Notes: a model not told the origin generated them from the letters alone. Counted from the first letter of the stretch, positions 1-10,281 are shown. The stretch: DNA of 64,000 bases from Leptolyngbya sp. Heron Island J (GCF_000482245.1 NZ_AWNH01000057.1:1-64000); one strand, 5' to 3'. Translations and numbers: made by a program.

Positions 1-522
1 GTGCTATCAAAGTGCCCCAGCCTAGAGTTCATGATTGATGGGACCGAACGTCGGATTAACCGTCCCAAGGACCCGGATAAACAGAAGGAATACTATAGCG
101 GCAAGAAGAAAACTCATAGTGTCACAAATGTCATCATCAATGAGCGTAAAGGCAAGGTGGTTTACTTGAGTGGGACCTATGAAGGAAAGAAACAAGACAA
201 GAAGATAGCCGATGAAGAAGACTACCAGTTTCCAAAAGGGAGCACGTTACTTCAAGACACGGGATTTCAAGGGTATCACCCCGAGGGAGTGACGATTGTG
301 CAACCGAAGAAGAAGCCCCGGAATGGAGAATTAACGGAGGTCGAGAAAGTGATCAATCGAGGCATATCGAGTCTTCGGGTGGAAGTTGAACATCATATTG
401 GGGGTATCAAACGGTGTCAGATTTTGGTGCAAAAATTCCGTAATCGGGTGGAGGGATTTGTGGATGATGTAATGGAAACAGCTTGCGGGCTTCACAACTT
501 CCGTTTAGAGCTACGACGTTAG
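1..522 (+). CDS. IS5-type DDE transposase, 3' portion (cut by window edge)
   Basis: The reading frame is open from the first base, so this is the C-terminal part of a longer gene. The visible 173 residues carry the layout of the DDE_Tnp_4 nuclease fold: an Asp in IDGTERRI, a lysine-rich YYSGKKKTHS stretch typical of these enzymes, a second Asp in LLQDTGFQGY, and a Glu in RVEVEHHIGGIKR. These three acidic residues would form the catalytic triad that cuts and joins DNA during transposition. The C-terminus (ACGLHNFRLELRR) is a normal family ending, so this side is not truncated. No terminal inverted repeat could be fixed downstream, because the other end of the element lies outside the window. 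Whether the copy is intact cannot be judged. Confidence 0.85.
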   Translation: MLSKCPSLEFMIDGTERRINRPKDPDKQKEYYSGKKKTHSVTNVIINERKGKVVYLSGTYEGKKQDKKIADEEDYQFPKGSTLLQDTGFQGYHPEGVTIVQPKKKPRNGELTEVEKVINRGISSLRVEVEHHIGGIKRCQILVQKFRNRVEGFVDDVMETACGLHNFRLELRR

Positions 523-628
523 CACTAGCGGATAGGCAAAGAGAGCAGATCAGGACTGCAGATGGCAACTCTCACTATTTCCAATAATGTCTAATATATA
601 CCAAAATCCTTGGCGATTTTGAAAAAAG

Positions 629-658
629 GGCGTAGAGATATTTGAAGATCTCTACGCC
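629..658 (-). terminator. Rho-independent terminator of the 732-1214 gene
   Basis: An 11-bp perfect stem (GGCGTAGAGAT with ATCTCTACGCC, 8-nt loop) is followed on the minus strand by CTTTTTTC. The T-run lies on the minus-strand side only, so it terminates the minus-strand gene at 732-1214. It lies about 70 bp beyond that gene's stop and supports it being expressed. Confidence 0.8.
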
Positions 659-731
659 TTAATATGTTGCCACCAGCACATTTATTTTTTTGTTGAAATA
701 ATTGGTCTTTCAATCATCTCAACAAAATCAA

Positions 732-1214
732 TTAATTTGATAATGAAGCAGGGCAACCAAATAGTGTATGAATTTGATTAAAAATATACTTGAGCTGTTG
801 TTGACAAGTTTCGGTTGGTAAGGAGTCTCCATAAAACTGCCAATCAGTCATGCTAGAAAATCCCCAATACTGTTTTCGATGTCCATGGCCAAAGGCTTCA
901 ATGCCATGAAAGCTATTGTTTCTTTCTGAAAGCTTATTAACAAAACAGACCTGTAACAAGACGCACCCACAACTCAAGTAGGAATGCCAGCCTGGAAATG
1001 AAAACGCAAAGTCTAAAGAATTAGGATCACACTCTTGCTGAGTTTGTTCGTCCATCGTCCAAGGACTAAAATCCACAATTGCTGATGAAAATTCTGAACG
1101 AAAGAGAAGTGGAATACTGGCAATTTTGCTCATTGCACCAATTGAGGCGGCTTGAGTACTGGCATTCATAAAAGATTTATCGCTTAGAGTTAACTTGAGA
1201 GTTATGGTTGACAT
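732..1214 (-). CDS. Conserved-looking hypothetical protein
   Basis: I do not recognise this protein. From the ATG at 1214 it is 160 residues, beginning MSTITLKLTLSDK; an upstream ATG at 1259 is possible but adds a poor N-terminus running into the promoter of the divergent aldolase gene. The sequence is rich in aromatics and Cys (SCGCVLLQVC near the middle; HGHRKQYWGFSSMTDWQFYG later), has no signal peptide or obvious membrane span, and ends in SLSN. A strong intrinsic terminator follows it on the same strand. Composition is like a real soluble protein. No function can be assigned. Confidence 0.6.
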   Translation of the reverse strand: MSTITLKLTLSDKSFMNASTQAASIGAMSKIASIPLLFRSEFSSAIVDFSPWTMDEQTQQECDPNSLDFAFSFPGWHSYLSCGCVLLQVCFVNKLSERNNSFHGIEAFGHGHRKQYWGFSSMTDWQFYGDSLPTETCQQQLKYIFNQIHTLFGCPASLSN

Positions 1215-1327
1215 CTGTAGCTTATTGAGATTATATGTCAATAGTGCAGTATGGATCAAGCTTAATAAACGTCGGTCTTGAGCTGTCTCTACTGTTGCTT
1301 TGCATAAAAACTGTTAAGAAGGTACCT

Positions 1328-2368
1328 ATGGGAATTTACGCTGAAGAGCTTAGAATGACTGCCAAATCAATGATCCAGAAGGGAAAAGGGATTTTGGCGA
1401 TGGACGAAAGTAATGGTACCTGTAACAAGCGCTTCGATGTTTTAGGTATTCCAACCACTGAGGCTTCACGCCAGGCTTATCGGGAATTAATTTTAACTAC
1501 TCCAGGCTTGTCTGATTATGTTAGCGGTCCCATTCTTTATGATGAGACCATTCGACAAACCAGCAAAGCAGGTGTTCCTTTTCTCAAGGTCATTGCCGAT
1601 GCAGGCATGATTCCAGGTATTAAGGTAGATACAGGTGCCAAGGATATGGCTGGTCACCCTAACGAGAAGGTGACTGAGGGACTAGATGGTCTTCGAGATC
1701 GTATTGCTGAGTATTATCAGATGGGAGCCCGGTTCGCTAAATGGCGTGCTGTTATTACCATTGGTGAGGGCATTCCTAGTCGCGCTTGTATTGAGGCGAA
1801 TGCCCATGGGCTGGCCCGCTATGCTGCTCTATGCCAGGAAGGTGGTTTAGTGCCCATTGTAGAACCCGAGGTGTTAATCGATGGTGACCATACCCTGGAG
1901 CGTTGTTATCAGGTAACTGATGAGACTTTAGATGCTGTCTTTTCACAGCTATATACGCAAGGTGTTGCATACAATCAGATGATCTTGAAGCCCAGCATGG
2001 TCATTCCCGGTAAAGCTTGTGCTCAACAGGCTACTGTTGAGCAGGTAGCTGCAGCAACAGTCCGCTGTTTGCTGAAGAATGTTCCTGCCACAGTAGCAGG
2101 TATTGCATTTCTATCTGGTGGGCAAACTAAAGAGCAGTCTTCAGCCCACTTGAATGCTATGAACAAGCTCTTTGGCGATCAGCTGCCCTGGCCTGTGACG
2201 TTCTCTTATGCTCGTGCCATTCAGCAGCCAGCACTAGATTATTGGTCTGGCAAAGATGAGAATGTGAAAGAGGCTCAGAAGCATTTGCTGGAAAGAGCTA
2301 AGTTTAATAGCTTGGCCAGTAAGGGTGAGTACAGCAGCGATTTGGAAAAGCAACTGACTGCGGTCTAA
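1328..2368 (+). CDS. fda: Class I fructose-bisphosphate aldolase
   Basis: This enzyme interconverts fructose-1,6-bisphosphate and dihydroxyacetone phosphate plus glyceraldehyde-3-phosphate, and sedoheptulose-1,7-bisphosphate in the Calvin cycle, through a Schiff-base lysine and without metal. The ATG at 1328 is chosen over the longer frame from 1235 because AGAAGG lies at proper spacing and MGIYAEELRMTAKSMIQKGK is the standard family N-terminus. The 346 residues match the usual length. Visible landmarks are LAMDESNGTCNKRF, the active-site FAKWRAV (Lys138), the Schiff-base lysine in MILKPSMVIPG (Lys221) and FLSGGQTKEQSS. Many cyanobacteria carry a class II enzyme as the main aldolase, so this may be a second isoform; no class II gene is in the window. 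Confidence 0.95.
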   Translation: MGIYAEELRMTAKSMIQKGKGILAMDESNGTCNKRFDVLGIPTTEASRQAYRELILTTPGLSDYVSGPILYDETIRQTSKAGVPFLKVIADAGMIPGIKVDTGAKDMAGHPNEKVTEGLDGLRDRIAEYYQMGARFAKWRAVITIGEGIPSRACIEANAHGLARYAALCQEGGLVPIVEPEVLIDGDHTLERCYQVTDETLDAVFSQLYTQGVAYNQMILKPSMVIPGKACAQQATVEQVAAATVRCLLKNVPATVAGIAFLSGGQTKEQSSAHLNAMNKLFGDQLPWPVTFSYARAIQQPALDYWSGKDENVKEAQKHLLERAKFNSLASKGEYSSDLEKQLTAV

Positions 2369-2487
2369 AATCCCTGTCTTGCAATGAATAGGTAGTCTAA
2401 TATCCTCTCTCAACCGACGGTAGGAAGAACGTTATTGCTCGTTTCTTTCTTTCTACTGTCTTTTTTAATCCTTTAAAACAACAATGA

Positions 2488-2789
2488 TTACTAATGAATA
2501 TGGGTTGGGATAGCCATCGACGAGTCTATGGTTGCGTCCTGCATTTAGATATCAAAGCAGGAAAAATCTGGATTCAGCAGAATATGACAGAGATTCAGGG
2601 TCGTCCACGAACTAGTATTCTGTGGCGTAGTTTACCCACTATTAAAGGTGGATGGGTGGATGGGTGGATGAAATAGCTGCTAAATTTCTGCCTCGGGTAC
2701 TAGTTAATAAAGGTATCGCTAAGACGGATATTGTCCTTAGGTTTCAGGCTCCTGAAATACGGGAATATACTGATTATGCAACGGCCTAA
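2488..2789 (+). pseudogene. xisI: xisI-family remnant, frameshifted and 5'-truncated
   Basis: The piece LLMNMGWDSHRRVYGCVLHL followed by KAGKIWIQ is the central signature of XisI proteins (fdxN-element excision controlling factor family). After a stop at 2674-2676 the coding resumes in another frame with DEIAAKFL, GIAKTDIVLRFQAPEIREYT and a stop at 2787-2789, which is the XisI C-terminus. The frame change sits at three perfect copies of GGTGGATG (2647-2670); two copies would keep the frame open. The usual first 40 or so residues are missing, since a stop lies directly upstream at 2485. The residues just before the repeat do not obviously match the family. No XisH partner is present. Confidence 0.75.
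2647..2670 (+). repeat. 3 x 8-bp tandem repeat causing the xisI frameshift
   Basis: GGTGGATG is repeated three times without mismatch. Eight is not a multiple of three, so gain or loss of one unit shifts the frame; the downstream XisI C-terminus is in frame only if one unit is removed. Confidence 0.85.
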
Positions 2790-2900
2790 TATCAGCAGAC
2801 AAGCATTTAGCTAGCTCTAACTTAAGGGATGAGGGCTGCTGCCCACAAACCGACTCATTAAAATTCGTTAAAATCAATGGGCTGCCACAGGTTCTAATGA

Positions 2901-5900
2901 ATGCCACGGATTGTTTTAATTGCTGGGTTCGAAGCTTTTAATACACAGCTCTACCAGCAGTCGGCGGATCTGGCCCAGAAGCGCTGTCTTGAGTTGGACA
3001 TTCGGGTATTTTGCGATCGCGACCTCACTACCCAGCCCAATGCGATCGCCGCAGCCCTAGACGGAGCCGACGTCTTCTTCGCCAGCCTAATTTTTGACTA
3101 CGACCAGGTCCTATGGCTGCGGGAACGAGCCCAGAAAATTCCTATTCGTCTGGTGTTCGAATCAGCCCTGGAACTGATGGCCCTGACTCAGCTAGGCAAG
3201 TTTGTCATTGGGGAGAAACCCAAAGGCATGCCCAAACCCGTCCAGTTTATCCTCAGTAAGTTTGGCAGTGGTAAAGAAGAAGACAAGCTGGCCGGATATA
3301 TCAGCTTTCTCAAAATCGGCCCCAAACTCCTAAAATATATCCCGGCGCGTAAGGTCCAGGATCTACGCAACTGGTTGATTATCTATGGCTACTGGAATGC
3401 AGGCGGCACTGAGAATGTGGCCTCAATGCTGTGGGTCTTGGCAGAGAAATATCTGGGACTGACTGTCGGAGAGATTCCAGCCGTGATGGAGACTCCTAAT
3501 ATCGGATTGTTGCATCCAGACTACGAAGGGTATTTCGAATCACCTCAGGCTTATGTCACCTGGTACGAACAAACGTTTTCACAGTGTCAGAACAAACCCC
3601 GCGTTGGCATTCTGTTATATCGCAAACATGTCATTACAAAGCAAGCCTACATTCCACAGCTGATTCGCTACTTTGAGGAAGCCGGACTGGTGCCCGTGCC
3701 CATTTTTATCAATGGAGTCGAGGGCCACGTAGCGGTGCGAGACCTGATGACCACCAGCTATGAGCAGACGCAGAGGGCCTTGGGCCATGTGGAATGTGCC
3801 TCTCTATCGAAAGAGGCCGTACAGGTAGATGCAATTGTCTCCACCATCGGCTTTCCACTAGTGGGCGGCCCAGCGGGCTCCATGGAAGCCGGTCGGCAGG
3901 TAGCCGTGGCCAAAAAGATTTTAGGGGCAAAGAATGTCCCCTATTTTGTAGCTGCACCGTTGCTAATTCAGGATATCCATTCGTGGACACGGCAGGGCAT
4001 TGGCGGTCTGCAGAGCGTGGTACTGTATGCGCTGCCAGAACTAGACGGAGCAATTGATCCAATCCCGCTGGGCGGTCTGGTGGGCGATCAGATTTATCTG
4101 GTGCCGGAGCGGGTGCGCAGGCTAACTGGTCGGGTCAAGCAGTGGATTGAGCTAAGGCGAAAGGAACGGCGCGATCGCAAGCTAGCCATCATTCTTTATG
4201 GCTTTCCCCCCGGTTATGGAGCCATCGGTACAGCCGCTCTGTTAAACGTACCAAAATCTCTCCTGGCGTTGTTAGAGGCCCTCAAGACTGATGGTTATCA
4301 CGTGGGTGAATTACCCAATGATGGTGAGACAATTATCGACTGGGTAAAAGCCGCAGATGATGAAAACCAGTGGATGGTGAAGAGGGCAGAAACAGCGGAG
4401 AATCTACCCGAGCTGTCGGTGCCAGCAACGGTGAATGTCAGAACTTTAGAGAATTGGTTAGGATATCTAAAGACCAACAAGATCGAAAAACAGTGGCAGT
4501 CTTTAACCAAAAGTGGAATTAAGACGGTTGGCGAAGACTTTCATGTAGGCGGGATTCAGCTGGGGAATGTATGGATTGGGGTGCAACCGCCGTTGGGACT
4601 GGCCGGTGACCCGATGCGGCTGATGTTTGAGCGGGATTTAACCCCTCACCCGCAGTATGCGGCCTTCTATACTTGGCTGCAGCAAGATTTTCAGGCGGAT
4701 GCGGTACTGCACTTTGGTATGCATGGCACGGTAGAGTGGCTGCCAGGTTCTCCCCTGGGCAACACCAGCTATTCCTGGTCTGACATTCTGTTGGGTAACT
4801 TGCCTCACCTCTATGTATATGCTGCCAACAACCCATCGGAATCAATTTTGGCTAAACGACGAGGCTATGGAGTGCTGGTTTCTCACAATGTGCCCCCCTA
4901 TGGGCGGGCCGGTCTATACAAGGAACTGATCACGCTGCGGGAGCTAATCGCTGAGTTTCGAGAAGATCCCCAGGCCAACCGAGTGTTGCAAGATGCAATC
5001 CTTACCAAGATTACTGATACCGGCATAGCAACAGACTGTCCGTTACCAGAACTCAAGGCTCAAGGCTTAGAGTTCACGCCAGAAAACGCCAGGTTGTTTA
5101 GCAATGCTGTGTTAGATAGGTATTTTGTCACCGTCTATGACTATCTGCAGATATTGGAAAATCGTCTGTTCTCCAGCGGTCTGCATGTGCTAGGACAACA
5201 GCCTCAGATAGAAGATCTCAGCAGCTATCTTGCCGCTTATTTTGGCAAACAACTGTCGCCTGAGCTGATAGAACAAATTGCGGCTGATGCTCTACCGGAT
5301 ACTCCTCAGATTGAAACGCTGGCTAAACGTTATCCAGCCAGCGAACCGCTGACCACAGAGCTATTAGAAGAAGCCATGATTATTCGTCGAGGGCTAACCC
5401 AAACCACCGACGAGCTAACCAATCTGTTGCGAGGACTCAATGGTGAATATATTCCCCCAGCCCCCGGTGGTGACTTGTTACGGGATGGACCAGGAGCGTT
5501 ACCAACAGGCCGCAATATTCACGCGCTCGACCCGTATCGCATGCCTTCACCTGCGGCTTACGAGCGAGGACGGGCAATCGGGCGCAAGCTAATCGCCCAA
5601 AACCTAGAAGACTCAGGTGAATACCCTGAAACGGTGGCGGTAATGCTGTGGGGGCTGGATGCGATTAAAACTAAAGGAGAATCTCTAGGGATTTTACTTG
5701 AGCTGGTGGGAGCGGCACCGGTTAAAGAAGGTACGGGGCGGATTGTGCGCTATGAGTTAATTCCGCTGGAGCAAATGGACCATCCGCGCATCGATATCCT
5801 AGGAAACCTGTCGGGGATTTTTCGAGATAGCTTTGTCAACATTATCGAGCTGTTGGACGATCTGTTTTTGCGAGCGACGGAAGCTGATGAACCGCCAGAA

Positions 5901-6680
5901 CAGAATTTTATTCGCAAGCATGCCCTGGTGCTCAAAACTCAAGGGATAGAGAATGTCTCTGCTCGGCTGTTTTCGAATCCATCAGGAGATTATGGTTCGT
6001 TGGTCAATGACCGGGTGGTGGATTCTAACTGGGAGTCGGGGAATGAACTGGGGGATACCTGGCGCGATCGCAACGCCTTTAGCTACGGTCGGGCCGATAA
6101 GGGACAAGCCCGTCCCGAGGTACTCAATACCTTACTGCAGAGCACAGGTCGCATTGTCCAACAGATTGACTCGGTGGAGTATGGTCTCACCGATATTCAG
6201 GAATATTACGCCAATACTGGTGCTCTCAAGCAAGCTGCCGAACAACGCCAGGGTAAACGCGTTACCGCCAGTTTTGTCGAAAGCTTTTCCCAGGACACCA
6301 CCCCCCGCAAGCTAGAAGAAGTGCTGCGGATGGAGTATCGTACCAAACTGCTCAATCCCAAATGGGCAGAAGCCATGGCCGATCAGGGTTCTGGTGGTGC
6401 CTATGAGATTTCTCAGCGGATGACGGCTCTGGTGGGCTGGGGCGGCACCACCGGCTTTCAGGATAACTGGGTATACGATCAAGCAGCGCAAACCTACGCT
6501 TTGGACGAGACGATGGCTAATCGACTACGACAGGCTAACCCAGAAGCGTTTCGGAATATTGTTGGCCGCATGATCGAGGCGAATGGCCGAGGGATATGGC
6601 AAGCAGAGGAGGAAACCCTGGAGAGACTGCAGGATCTGTATGATATTGCCGATGAGACGTTAGAAGGTGTGGCAACGTAA
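2901..6680 (+). CDS. Magnesium-chelatase subunit H / CobN-family large subunit
   Basis: This is the porphyrin-binding large subunit of an ATP-dependent metal chelatase. With 1259 residues it is shorter than the usual cyanobacterial ChlH (about 1330) and resembles the BchH-like paralogue that many cyanobacteria carry besides ChlH, often labelled cobN. Landmarks are an N-terminal domain ending near ENVASMLWVLAEKYLG, the core motif HFGMHGTVEWLPG at about residues 603-616, then YVYAANNPSESILAKRRGYG and VPPYGRAGLYKELI, and a C-terminal part with QDNWVYDQAAQTYALDE. The ATPase partners (ChlI, ChlD) are not in the window. Whether it inserts Mg into protoporphyrin IX or Co into a corrinoid cannot be decided from sequence; a B12-uptake cluster lies 32 kb away but is not linked. 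The upstream ribosome site is weak. Confidence 0.85.
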   Translation: MPRIVLIAGFEAFNTQLYQQSADLAQKRCLELDIRVFCDRDLTTQPNAIAAALDGADVFFASLIFDYDQVLWLRERAQKIPIRLVFESALELMALTQLGKFVIGEKPKGMPKPVQFILSKFGSGKEEDKLAGYISFLKIGPKLLKYIPARKVQDLRNWLIIYGYWNAGGTENVASMLWVLAEKYLGLTVGEIPAVMETPNIGLLHPDYEGYFESPQAYVTWYEQTFSQCQNKPRVGILLYRKHVITKQAYIPQLIRYFEEAGLVPVPIFINGVEGHVAVRDLMTTSYEQTQRALGHVECASLSKEAVQVDAIVSTIGFPLVGGPAGSMEAGRQVAVAKKILGAKNVPYFVAAPLLIQDIHSWTRQGIGGLQSVVLYALPELDGAIDPIPLGGLVGDQIYLVPERVRRLTGRVKQWIELRRKERRDRKLAIILYGFPPGYGAIGTAALLNVPKSLLALLEALKTDGYHVGELPNDGETIIDWVKAADDENQWMVKRAETAENLPELSVPATVNVRTLENWLGYLKTNKIEKQWQSLTKSGIKTVGEDFHVGGIQLGNVWIGVQPPLGLAGDPMRLMFERDLTPHPQYAAFYTWLQQDFQADAVLHFGMHGTVEWLPGSPLGNTSYSWSDILLGNLPHLYVYAANNPSESILAKRRGYGVLVSHNVPPYGRAGLYKELITLRELIAEFREDPQANRVLQDAILTKITDTGIATDCPLPELKAQGLEFTPENARLFSNAVLDRYFVTVYDYLQILENRLFSSGLHVLGQQPQIEDLSSYLAAYFGKQLSPELIEQIAADALPDTPQIETLAKRYPASEPLTTELLEEAMIIRRGLTQTTDELTNLLRGLNGEYIPPAPGGDLLRDGPGALPTGRNIHALDPYRMPSPAAYERGRAIGRKLIAQNLEDSGEYPETVAVMLWGLDAIKTKGESLGILLELVGAAPVKEGTGRIVRYELIPLEQMDHPRIDILGNLSGIFRDSFVNIIELLDDLFLRATEADEPPEQNFIRKHALVLKTQGIENVSARLFSNPSGDYGSLVNDRVVDSNWESGNELGDTWRDRNAFSYGRADKGQARPEVLNTLLQSTGRIVQQIDSVEYGLTDIQEYYANTGALKQAAEQRQGKRVTASFVESFSQDTTPRKLEEVLRMEYRTKLLNPKWAEAMADQGSGGAYEISQRMTALVGWGGTTGFQDNWVYDQAAQTYALDETMANRLRQANPEAFRNIVGRMIEANGRGIWQAEEETLERLQDLYDIADETLEGVAT

Positions 6681-6723
6681 CCCCTTGAGTTGGGGTGAGG
6701 ATTCTCTATGCCTAATCTCCTAG

Positions 6724-6782
6724 GGGCAGGACTTGTGCGTTCGACTGAGCTCACGCCGAAGTCTCACGCCGAAGTCCTGCCC
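6724..6782. repeat. Palindromic repeat between convergent genes
   Basis: An 11-bp perfect outer stem (GGGCAGGACTT at 6724-6734 with AAGTCCTGCCC at 6772-6782) encloses an imperfect palindrome TTCGACTGAGCTCACGCCGAA (6740-6760) and two tandem copies of TCACGCCGAAGTC (6751-6776). It fills the gap between the ends of the chelatase gene and dps, so it could act as a two-way transcription stop, but it has no T-run. It resembles interspersed REP-like repeats. Confidence 0.65.
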
Positions 6783-6799
6783 TGGGATATCAGATGCTA

Positions 6800-7282
6800 C
6801 TACTGCAACAAACTGCGGAGCATCCAGGCATTTTTCTCATGGATCTGCAGCCGCTGGGTCAACAGATCAGCGGTGGGTTCATCATTAGCCTCGTCAGCTA
6901 CGGCAAACACCTCACGGGCTGTGCGAGCCACAGCTTCTTGCCCTTCGACCAACAATGCAATCATCTCTTCTGCCGTGGGGACGCCTTCAGTCTCACTAAT
7001 GGAGCTGAGTTTGGCATATTCGCTGTAGGTGCCGGGGGCTGGAAATCCTAAGGCACGGATGCGCTCTGCGATCGCATCCACGGCCAGGGCCAGTTCGTTA
7101 TATTGCCCTTCAAACATCAGATGCAATGTTTGAAACATTGGACCAGTCACATTCCAATGAAAATTGTGAGTCTTGAGATAGAGAGTATAGGTATCAGCCA
7201 GGGCACGAGATAACCCATCTGCGATCGCTTTGCGCTGATCATCACTGATACCAATATTAATGGGGAGAGTTGAAGCGGACAT
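6800..7282 (-). CDS. dps: Dps family ferritin-like DNA-protection protein
   Basis: Dps dodecamers oxidise Fe(II) with peroxide and store the iron, protecting DNA from Fenton chemistry. The 160-residue length fits the family. The inter-subunit ferroxidase ligands are visible at the canonical spacing: His42 (FHWNV), His54, Glu58 ([11 protein letters not shown]), Asp69 and Glu73 (VDAIAERI). A well placed AGGAGA precedes the ATG at 7282. The gene is convergent with the chelatase gene and separated from it by a palindromic repeat. Iron storage beside a tetrapyrrole-chelatase gene may be chance. No OxyR/PerR-type operator could be recognised in the 270-bp upstream gap. Confidence 0.93.
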   Translation of the reverse strand: MSASTLPINIGISDDQRKAIADGLSRALADTYTLYLKTHNFHWNVTGPMFQTLHLMFEGQYNELALAVDAIAERIRALGFPAPGTYSEYAKLSSISETEGVPTAEEMIALLVEGQEAVARTAREVFAVADEANDEPTADLLTQRLQIHEKNAWMLRSLLQ

Positions 7283-7555
7283 GACGTGTCTCCTGCTAAT
7301 GGGGTGGGGTTAAACCACATCCAAATCTACAGCTTTCTATGGGATAAAACCTTAGTTTTGGACATGACTTAGCAACCTATCTGGTCAAACACTATAGTGC
7401 AGCTCAGCAATTATAAATGTTGAAACGTTGCTTGGCTGTATTGTACGAACCCCCTAATCATACTCATAACGACTTCGACTTGCAACCTCTACAAATTTCT
7501 CACACAGTCGATTGAGGTTTGGGCTATGGTTTGAGGGGTTACTGTACATGCGCGT

Positions 7556-9316
7556 ATGTTTTTGGCTGATTGGCGAATAATAAAGCGTTCACGGGCGATG
7601 GTGATCGCTTTGGGGATATGGACAGTGATCCCCGCTAGTACCCTGGCTCAAACACCGCTTAATCCTGAAATTCAGATCGGGTTAATTCAGCGGTTTGGTG
7701 AAGAAGACAATGATGAGCTAGTGCTGACCCCACTGAGCGGGGATACACTAACAGTGAACTTTGAGACAGGTGGAGAACCCCAGACGCTGACTACCCAGGA
7801 GCTCACCCTGGAGGTGGGGTCAGCACCGCTTGCCCAGCCAATTTTGCAAGAATGGGTGGTACTGAGCAGCCATCGCAGCTTTGAAAGTGCAGAAGAAAGT
7901 GCTAACCAGTGGCAGGCAAAAGGGATCGCGACAGAAGTGGCACAACCTAGTTCCTGGCAAGTATGGGCTAAGCGTGAGGATTACAACACGCCGCTGCTGC
8001 GTCGCTTGTTACTGGAAAGCCTACATGAGGCTGGACATACCAACACTTTTATTGATAGTCGCGTCCTGACAGAAGCTCCTCAGGCGGCATTTATTGCCAA
8101 TGGCTACCGCTACAATCGCCATGTCTTTAGGATCACCAGCGCCAATCGTCGCGTTCAGATTGCTGAGAATAGCGGGGCTAAAAAGCTGTTTGGGGGAGAC
8201 TTTAAGCTCCAGCCTAATGCGTATGGCACCTATACGCTGGTCAATCAGGTACCGATAGAACTTTACCTGCGCGGTGTGGTGCCCCATGAGATTGGTCCCA
8301 GTGCACCCCAGACGGCAGTGGAAGCTCAGGCTGTGCTGGCTAGAACCTATGCTCTGCGTAATCTGCGACGGTTTGTCATTGATAACTATGAACTATGTGC
8401 CGATACGCAATGCCAGGTGTATCGCGGGTTGAGCGGTACGGTACCCAGGGCGGATCGTGCGATCGCAACCACCCAGGGTCAGGTACTCACCTATGACGGT
8501 GAACTGATTGATGCCCTCTATTCATCCACCACAGGCGGCATCACAGCTCGCTTTAGCGACGTTTGGAATGGCCCTGACCGGCCTTACCTGCAGCCAGTGC
8601 TCGATTCCCTGGCCGTTACCTGGGATTTAGCCGCCCGTCCCCTATCAGATGAAAATCACTTTCGGGCATTTATCAACCAGCAGGGCCGCTTTAACGAAGA
8701 CGACTGGCCAACTTTCCGCTGGCAGCGCTCTGGCACCTTAGAAGAAATTACTGCCGGGGTGAAGGAATATCTGACCAACCGTCAGAATCCGATGGCCAGT
8801 CTGACCAGGGTCACTGGGCTAACCGTAACCGAACGTGCCAAGGCAGGACGTGTGCAGACATTACTGGTAAATACGGATATTGGTGATTTTGAACTGCATA
8901 AAAACGAAGTGGTCAGTGCTCTGCTTCCACCCCGCAGCCAGTTCTTCTATTTGGAGCCTCTATATGAAGACTCTGCAGATCCTGAAGACCCACAGGAGAC
9001 TACAGCTAACACCGCTCCCACAGCCCCTGACAACGCAGCCCCTAGCCCCACAACGCAGCCAGCTGCGCCCGTCCTCAAAGGGTATACCTTTGTCGGAGGT
9101 GGCTTTGGCCATGGTGTCGGCATGAGCCAAACCGGCTCCTACCGGTTGGGCGAAAGCGGTTGGCCCTATCAACGCATTTTGCAGTTTTACTATCCCAACA
9201 CCCAGCTGCTACCCCTGAGTAATGACATTGTGTTTTGGACTGATCCCGAACCCCCTGCAGAGACTGTTGAGACAGAACCCTCGGCAACAGCAGAACCAGC
9301 CTTTTCACTACCTTAG
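7556..9316 (+). CDS. SpoIID/LytB domain protein, exported
   Basis: The N-terminus (RIIKRSR then a hydrophobic run ending near STLAQ) is a signal peptide, so the protein is exported. About residues 170-430 form a SpoIID/LytB domain: YNRHVFRITSANRR, LYLRGVVPHEIGPSAP, EAQAVLARTYALRN, STTGGITARFSDVWNG. A Pro/Thr/Ala-rich linker (about 475-505) splits off the conserved C-terminal GGGFGHGVGMSQTGSYRLGE, which belongs to the same fold. SpoIID is a lytic transglycosylase acting on denuded peptidoglycan in Bacillus; in cyanobacteria the role is not known, but cell-wall remodelling is the natural inference. The first ATG is kept because it supplies the positively charged n-region; the ribosome site is weak. 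Confidence 0.88.
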   Translation: MFLADWRIIKRSRAMVIALGIWTVIPASTLAQTPLNPEIQIGLIQRFGEEDNDELVLTPLSGDTLTVNFETGGEPQTLTTQELTLEVGSAPLAQPILQEWVVLSSHRSFESAEESANQWQAKGIATEVAQPSSWQVWAKREDYNTPLLRRLLLESLHEAGHTNTFIDSRVLTEAPQAAFIANGYRYNRHVFRITSANRRVQIAENSGAKKLFGGDFKLQPNAYGTYTLVNQVPIELYLRGVVPHEIGPSAPQTAVEAQAVLARTYALRNLRRFVIDNYELCADTQCQVYRGLSGTVPRADRAIATTQGQVLTYDGELIDALYSSTTGGITARFSDVWNGPDRPYLQPVLDSLAVTWDLAARPLSDENHFRAFINQQGRFNEDDWPTFRWQRSGTLEEITAGVKEYLTNRQNPMASLTRVTGLTVTERAKAGRVQTLLVNTDIGDFELHKNEVVSALLPPRSQFFYLEPLYEDSADPEDPQETTANTAPTAPDNAAPSPTTQPAAPVLKGYTFVGGGFGHGVGMSQTGSYRLGESGWPYQRILQFYYPNTQLLPLSNDIVFWTDPEPPAETVETEPSATAEPAFSLP

Positions 9317-9360
9317 CCAGCGATTAAAACAAAGTCTCTTGATGATTACCTAACAACAAT

Positions 9361-9402
9361 AAAAGCTCAGGTCTTTACTATAAGTAAGAGACCTGAGCTT
9401 TT
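9361..9402. terminator. Bidirectional terminator
   Basis: AAAAGCTCAGGTCT at 9361-9374 pairs perfectly with AGACCTGAGCTTTT at 9389-9402; TTAC and GTAA extend the pairing in the loop. The A-run on one side and T-run on the other make it work on both strands, and it lies between the convergent SpoIID and ferredoxin genes. Confidence 0.85.
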
Positions 9403-9460
9403 AACTGATTAAAACTCTAATGCGACGTTAAAGTCACCAATCAGTCAACTGAGCAAAACC

Positions 9461-10281
<821 letters not shown>

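Noticed and set aside
3709-4062. Antisense open frame inside the chelatase gene
   Set aside because: It lies opposite strongly conserved coding sequence and has a low-complexity, Arg/Pro-rich composition typical of antisense frames.
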